A stretch of DNA of 64,000 bases. It comes from Trichosphaerium sp. ATCC 40318 (Eukaryota > Discosea > Flabellinia > Trichosidae). Below are positions 58,361 through 64,000 of this stretch, piece by piece. How positions within the stretch are numbered: position 1 is the stretch's first letter; each line of letters opens with the position of its first letter. The notes beneath the pieces were generated by a model, which was not told where the DNA came from, did no database searches, and saw only the letters and a list, made by a program, of their open reading frames with translations. The position numbers were made by a program, and so were the translations under genes. The DNA is taken from positions 62,001-126,000 of the forward strand of contig JALMLS010000279.1 of NCBI GenBank assembly GCA_038496445.1, given 5' to 3'.

Positions 58361-61300
58361 CTATTCTGAGACTAAACACCAGGTGCTTTTGTTGAACTTG
58401 ACAGCAGAACTCGTCCTATCACCCCAGTCTACAATGACCATCAAAGATTTTGGCCAAAATCGTGAAGTGCGAATTACAGTGATGTTGTAGCAGATGCCTT
58501 CGTACAAAATATTCCAACAAGATCCAGATGTTACCTTGTTGATGATTGGCGCCATTACAAAGGCATCAGGTGCTACTACATTACTTCTTGTGTTGTAGGA
58601 CTTGAGAAAACAATTAATACTTCAAAAAAAATAGAAAAATTAAATTCACGAAAATACATACACGAGATAAGTTTGGCTTGTTGTCTTCAAGTGGTACAAC
58701 ATGTGTTGCCATAGGTATGACAGCATGAGGTGGTATTATTGGTTCTACAACATCTGTTGGCGGTTCCTAAAAATAAGTAAATTTGTGAGAAACAAAAAAA
58801 GAGAAAACATACCTCAGCTTCATTATCGCTGTCCAAGTTTAAACTTAACGCTCTCTCTGAAATCCAGGTCATTATTGAGTCATCACTCAACGAGATCACT
58901 GGAGAGCCATTAATACACAAATCCATGCTTTGAATAGAAGATGGGCTTCGTGTTGATGCTGGACTCAACAAAGACATTGGGCTGTTTGTTGTTGGAAAAG
59001 AAATACTAGAACTGTTGCTTTTAGGTGAATCACCAATAGACGCCAAACTAAACACGTTATTAATCAGAAAAAATCAAAAAAAAAAAAAGAAAAGAGGTGT
59101 ACTCAAGAGATGCAAATGGAGCGAACGATTCTCCAGAGGCAGTAGGTGCAATAGCAAATGCATTGCATCTATTAACAGTTAGTTGAGATGTTGTAATTGG
59201 TGTTCGTACACAGAGCCACTAAAAAAAAATTAATACACAAAAATTAAAACAAAAGTAAACGTACGTTGAACTTTGACTTTGCGACTCACTTTCGTCATCA
59301 CTAGAATACAAAATACGAGCTGGTCTTCTAGATTTCTTGACTGGTCGTTTTTTTGCGCGTAATTTGGCCACAGGTGCAACATCCGCTTCTTCTAAAAAAA
59401 AATAAAATAAAATAATTAAAAAAACCAAATACTTACCATGAATAGAAGAAATAGTGCCTTCTTCACGTATGTCTCTGGTATTTAGGCCCATCACAAACAA
59501 TTTAGCAGCAATGATATGTTTGCATATTTTGCCAAGCTGCACAAAATAGAAACAACCACACTTTTCATCAATAATGTCCACTGGATATTTTAAACCTAAA
59601 AGATGTGTTAATACTTACAAAAACATGTCAAAAACTAACCTTGAGTTGTAGCGGATTCAACCATAAAAAACCGATCTTCACCAGTTTGAGGTTCCAAAGC
59701 TTGTACACTGTCAGCGAGTACAAGAGCGCGAGCACGTGCATCCAGTTCTTCTCTCTTTCGCAGCGCCTTTGATTTTGGGATTATGTTGCTGTCTGTCGCT
59801 TCGATGTCACGTTGTACAACCAAGTGCTGCTGCAATATCGCAGGCATTATGCGCAAACACTTGGCAAGTCCAAAACGATAGCCACCAAAGCCTATGTACA
59901 CGAAAGTCAACAAACTTGCCATAACAATGACCAAAAAGAACTAAAAAGAAACCAAAGATGCTTTGTACAATTCTCCGAAGAATACTCAATGGAGAATAGC
60001 TACATGAAGAATACTCAATGTGTAGACAATACGAGCAATGTTGATTTAAAAAAAAGGAAAAAAAAAACCACGTGATAAAGTGTAAACGTACCGTATACCT
60101 TAATAAACTGTCTCCATTGTGTCTCCACTTTGTTGTTCGTATTCCAGAGACCGATACGGCACAAACGACCATAATCAGTCCAAGAATCAACCCAAGTGGC
60201 AGAAAACCTACGTATGGATTAAAGGTACGTAATATAAACAAAAAAAAACCAAAAACTATTAAAACGTACCAGTTTTTCTTGAAGTATAAGTACAGTTGGT
60301 TTGCAGGAGATATCTTTTTACCTGCTCCATCAGTGGTCCAATTGTTTGAGTTTGAGATGCACCATCTCAAAAAATCACTTTTCAATTGGTTTAAGTGTTT
60401 TTTGGATGTCGCACGCTCTAACTTGATAAGCTGGTCCATAGCACTGGTAAAATGGTTAGCGGCATTGTGTTGTGAAAAAAAAATCACAACACAAAAATCT
60501 CCCCAAACCCCAAAAAAACCGTACGCGTTCTGATGCTCTACCCTGAACAACTCACGTATCTTTTGACGCCATGTGGAGTGATAGTGGTATTGGCATAAGA
60601 TGTAGCGAAAGCCGACGCGCACTATAGCGGCCCTTTCAGCTGGATCTTTGTCTATCATCACTACCGGACTCCAAACGTGTACATGCGCGACTAGGTAAGT
60701 AAGGCATTAAGTTGTGATTTTATTTTATTTTCTAAAACTTACCTCTTATACTTTCAATGCGTCTCTTTACCACAGTAAGAAACGCTGTGATGTTCTCTTC
60801 ATGGGAAGAAGAAGCAATACACAGAAAAGCCAAGAAACCGCGACCAGTAGTTACATCTTCACATACCAAACCCCACACGGGGTATTTATTACTAAAGGTA
60901 CGAATTAGTAATACATTTTCAGAAAAAACCCCAATTTTGTTTTTTAATTTTTCTTTTTCAACCAAACGCATTTTACGCCAAAAAAAAAACCAAAAAATTT
61001 AAACCACGTGTTTTCGTACCAATTCAATTTGTACACTGAATCTAACCCCACTATTTCAGACCCATAGCGCGCAAGGATGGATAAGGACTCTGTGGTTGCG
61101 AATACAACCACAAAGTTTCCTTTACCATCTTTGGCTACAGGAAAGTTTTCTTTGTGCTTGGGGTATAAAATGAATGGTGCCATGGATTTGTCTGACAAAA
61201 ACGCATTCACCTCATCTATTGTGGTGACCGTACTTAAAAAAAAATTAATGTAAATAAAAATTATTTTCTGATATTGTTTTTTTTTGTACCTCGTTGTTGT

Positions 61301-62035
61301 TATATTGGCTCTGCCCCAAGTAGCAACCATTTGGCGTGAGATCCGCCAATTTGTTGCTTGCACCATAGTCATGAGGCCTTCGTTTACCAAATCTCGCTTT
61401 ATTTTTGGAATAGTGTTGCATACGAAAGAACCAGCGTTTAGGTTACCAAAAAGATTGGTGACTCCAAACTCATCTTCTTCCATAGCACGCAACCGACACT
61501 AAAATAGGTAAGTAGTAAAAAATAAAAGTAAGTACAGAAAAAAAAAAGACGTACAAGTACTTTAAACTGTACTTTAGTTAAAGGTGAACCAGGAACCATT
61601 CCAGGACTGTGTGAACCTTCAATGTACACAACAGCCGTGTGCTGGTTCGCACAGTAAATGATGATGGTTACCTTTACAGTGCAGGTTTTTGGTTCACAGC
61701 CATTTTTTAAAGCGCAGCACAGGCGCTCCTTGCACAAAAACCTGTCGGAGAGAGAATTTGCAGCAGGTACCTCATAAAAATCTCGGTACCTCTCTCCAAC
61801 AAATCGCGGATTGGAGAACTGTGGTCCTCCAGGTGCTGGTATTTTTCTGGTGCCTGGTCCAGCGCGAACACCGTATGGTTTCTTGTTAACCGTGCCGTAC
61901 AGAACCGGTTCCAGTTGACACTAAACGCTTGTTAGGATTCACTAATTAGATAAAATCTCGTACTCGAAGTATGCCAAGAGTAGGCCGAAGAAAAAAGTCA
62001 GGGAGGTCACCAACCTCCACTTCGTGTGTTAGCAT
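58361..62035 (-). CDS. MULE-type transposase-derived protein with SWIM zinc finger
   Basis: About a dozen spliced exons from about 62035 (MLTHEVEVGDLPDFFLRPTL). Exon 61920-61560 holds a Cys-rich DNA-binding-like region (CKERLCCALKNGCEPKTC). The transposase core follows: GSEIVGLDSVYKLNW (first Asp), VWGLVCEDVTTGRGFLAFLC, MIDKDPAERAAIVRVGFRYI with LCQYHYHSTW (second Asp and C..H), and LWNTNNKVETQWRQFIK, the NTNN..E motif of MULE/FAR1-like proteins. The SWIM finger is CGCFYFVQLGKICKHIIAAK (CxC..CxH) near 59560. The C-terminus is basic then Ser/acidic-rich (SDDESESQSQSS) and ends with a small folded part (VIVDWGDRTSSAVKF). Introns and no flanking terminal repeats suggest a domesticated gene, possibly a transcription factor. 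A 5' exon beyond 62041 is likely. Confidence 0.75.
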
Positions 62036-62114
62036 TGGTTGTTGTATTTGTGATTGGGTTTTGGGCTAAAAACAACGAAATCTAAGATATTTTTAGCAAC
62101 CCAAAACCAAGAAA

Positions 62115-62148
62115 TGCACGAGAATCCACTGATGTGGATTCTCGTGCA
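62115..62148. repeat. Perfect 15-bp inverted repeat (hairpin)
   Basis: Arms TGCACGAGAATCCAC (62115-62129) and its exact complement (62134-62148) enclose a 4-nt loop TGAT. It lies between the 5' end of the SWIM gene and the 3' end of the LRR gene, both on the minus strand. It could be an RNA hairpin in a 3' or 5' UTR, a protein-binding palindrome or a mobile-element remnant. Confidence 0.75.
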
Positions 62149-62232
62149 CATTTAGTAGAATTTTAGTCGTCTGCGTTCAAGGTAGTTGGGTTGGTGTTAT
62201 ATACCAGATAATGTGAAACAGTTGTACATTGT

Positions 62233-63327
62233 TTACTGAAAGTCAAATCTCATTTTATAGCTTCTTGTTATTACTTTTACATTTCTTTCTTTAAGCGACT
62301 TTATACATTCTCCAGAAATTTTATGTAGATTTCCTTCCAACCATATTTCACGTAATCTAGATAATCCTTTAATACCTTTATCTGTTATGTCATTACAAGA
62401 AGTAATGTCTAACACTTCAACATTTGAAAGTGGAACAAGCCAATCATTTGTTGCTGTTGTGTACGACAGATCAATGGTGTGTGCACTTGCAAGGTATTTC
62501 ATGCATGTCCCAGAAATACCACAGCGAGTTAAGTTGATATTTTTTACACCCACAAGCATAGCAATGTAATCATCTGTTACATTTGTTTCATATAAATCAA
62601 TGGTATGCACACCTGCTATACTACCAAAAGATTTACCAGTGATACCTTTACACTGGCTCAAATTGATATTATGTACACCTGAAAGTGGTAAAAGCCAATC
62701 ATCTGTTACATTTGTTTGTGATAAATCAATTGTGTGTACGCCTGCAAGGTATTTCATACATGATCCTGTGATTGCCTTGCAACACAAAAGGTCTATGTTC
62801 TTAACACCTGCCAATGCTGAAACACCCTTATCAGTGACGCTTGTTTGATACAAATTTATGGTATGTACACCAACTAAGGCTGAAATACCTTTATCCGTTA
62901 CGGAGGTTCGTTCTAAACCAATGGTATGTACACCAGCTAATGTTGAAATACCCACATCTGTAATGCAGCTACAATACCCCAACTTAATGGTATGTACACC
63001 AACCAGTTCTGAAATACCTTTATCTGTGACTGAGGTGGCAAATAAATTTATATTGTGTAGCCCAGATAACATAGTCAACGCATCATCTGTAACTTTACAG
63101 TTTGACAGGTTTATACTTGGTATTCCAGCAAGTGTTTTAAAGCCAACATCTGTAAGGTGCTTCATCTCGCTTAAGTTAATATAATCGAGGTGTTTAGATT
63201 CTGGCAGATAGGCAAATTCTTTTTGCAATATCCACCCAAAGTCCAACGCTCGTACACACAAAGCTCCTTGTTTTGTGAACCCTGCATACACTACATATGT
63301 TTTACATCCCAAGTTACGTTGTCACTG
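62233..63327 (-). CDS. LRR array protein, apparently 5'-truncated
   Basis: One uninterrupted frame of about 360 codons with some thirteen LRRs of 22-25 residues, alternating GVHTIDLSqTNVTDdwl.pLs and GVHTIkLgyCscITDvGIstLa. Consensus Val-His-Thr-Ile-Asp-Leu marks the LRR strand. The DNA is a tandem array of about 66-75-bp units. No ATG precedes the array: the upstream in-frame stop is close and the first Met lies inside the second repeat, so the N-terminal F-box expected for the family is absent or on an unseen exon. It may bind proteins, or be a 5'-truncated copy kept open by chance or gene conversion. The repeat style resembles giant-virus and algal LRR families. Confidence 0.7.
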
Positions 63328-64000
63328 TACGTTTTCCGCCCAGCACACAGCGATAAACAAAGATCAGTTCAACGATAAAAGAAACACTATTTGAGCATCC
63401 CTACTGCCCTAAACGCATCTAAAAATGCTTAATACACGTCCTTTTGTTTCTAGTTTGGGTTTTTAATTGTACATGGCACAAAGAATCGTTACTAATGTTA
63501 TTTATAACATGTACCTTGTGATGGTACAATTTTGGGGAGTAAAAGTGACTTGTGCCTGATTTAGGTTTTTGTTACCAGTTACGTGAAAACCAAAAGTCTC
63601 GTACTCTCGTACAACAAATGACCTGTAATTCCTTAAAACCATTCTATTAGCTAATGTACATGTAATTGGAGTGTGTCAGTACAAAAGGTAGAGTTTACAC
63701 TATAAAACAAGCAAAGTTCCTCCCAACCACATTACTTATGCATAAGAAACGTCACCAAATAGTTTTGATTACGCGAAATGACCGAAAATAATAGCTCAAA
63801 AAAAACGCTTTTACAAATAAAAGTTACTTTGGCGTTTGCCGTGTACGTGAGCTCATACAACATTTTTAGTATGCACAAAGTGATCTTGACGTACAAACAA
63901 CTAATTCAGTTTGCACAAACAGAATAAATAGAACTATTTCGTTTCCCTACGTACAGACTCCTTCAAAATTTCCAGAGATAGTTTTTTTGGATGTTTACAG
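63328..64000. other. Intergenic to the window edge
   Basis: AT-rich, no coding exon, RNA gene or clear repeat recognised. A gene starting beyond the window may use it as a promoter. Confidence 0.4.

Noticed and set aside
60090-60240. Membrane-helix-like frame (FLPLGLILGLIMVV)
   Set aside because: The neighbouring frame in the same exon gives the conserved NTNN..E transposase motif, so the hydrophobic frame is a shadow.

Overview
The window is nuclear DNA from a eukaryote, most likely a unicellular protist or an early-branching fungus-like lineage. Nearly every conserved gene is cut by short introns (mostly about 40-80 nt) with GT..AG ends and a frequent GTACG/GTAAG donor. Genes lie on both strands, spacers are AT-rich, and 3' ends are very short: in several genes AATAAA overlaps the stop codon. 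I could not name the species. No rRNA, tRNA, CRISPR array or bacterial operon was seen.

Layout: 0-3 kb has the tail of an upstream gene, a small secreted disordered protein and a coiled-coil protein on the minus strand. 3.6-7 kb is a divergent pair, a SMYD-type SET methyltransferase (minus) and Mediator subunit MED21 (plus), about 93 bp apart. 7.1-10 kb is a long minus gene with tandem W/P/F-rich helical repeats ending in a nuclease-like domain. 10.7-15.5 kb holds an unrecognised 151-residue protein, an intronless F-box/LRR protein and a Ser/Thr kinase. 16-20 kb has a PHOSPHO-type phosphatase and an intron-rich F-box/LRR gene (minus). 20-27 kb has an ATP-grasp protein with a C-terminal SAM-like domain, a virus-like F-box/MORN-type protein without a visible ATG, and a long minus gene with LD-like motifs and a calpain domain III-like end. 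27-33 kb has eIF4A, a broken F-box/LRR pseudogene, a PDAT/LCAT-type acyltransferase and a small basic protein.

34.4-47.9 kb is a tandem segmental duplication. Each unit carries a secreted zinc metallopeptidase with three CBM6-like modules followed by a convergent acyl-CoA synthetase. The peptidase looks intact in both units. The synthetase is intact only in the second unit and is a relic in the first, which also carries a partial GPI-anchor-like protein. 48-58 kb has a secretory glutaredoxin, a Cys-rich secreted protein, an arylsulfatase, an unknown coiled-coil protein, another LRR pseudogene and a type-B carboxylesterase. 58.4-62 kb is a spliced MULE/SWIM transposase-derived gene, and 62.2-63.3 kb a 5'-truncated LRR array.

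Two themes stand out. One is a secretome of hydrolases (metallopeptidase pair, sulfatase, esterase) plus a secreted thiol oxidoreductase, which fits an osmotrophic or phagotrophic life. The other is a fast-turning F-box/LRR and F-box/MORN family, of a style I associate with giant viruses and their hosts, present here from intact genes to frameshifted remains. Exon joins were worked out by hand from reading frames and splice sites; gene spans are more reliable than exact exon borders unless borders are given.
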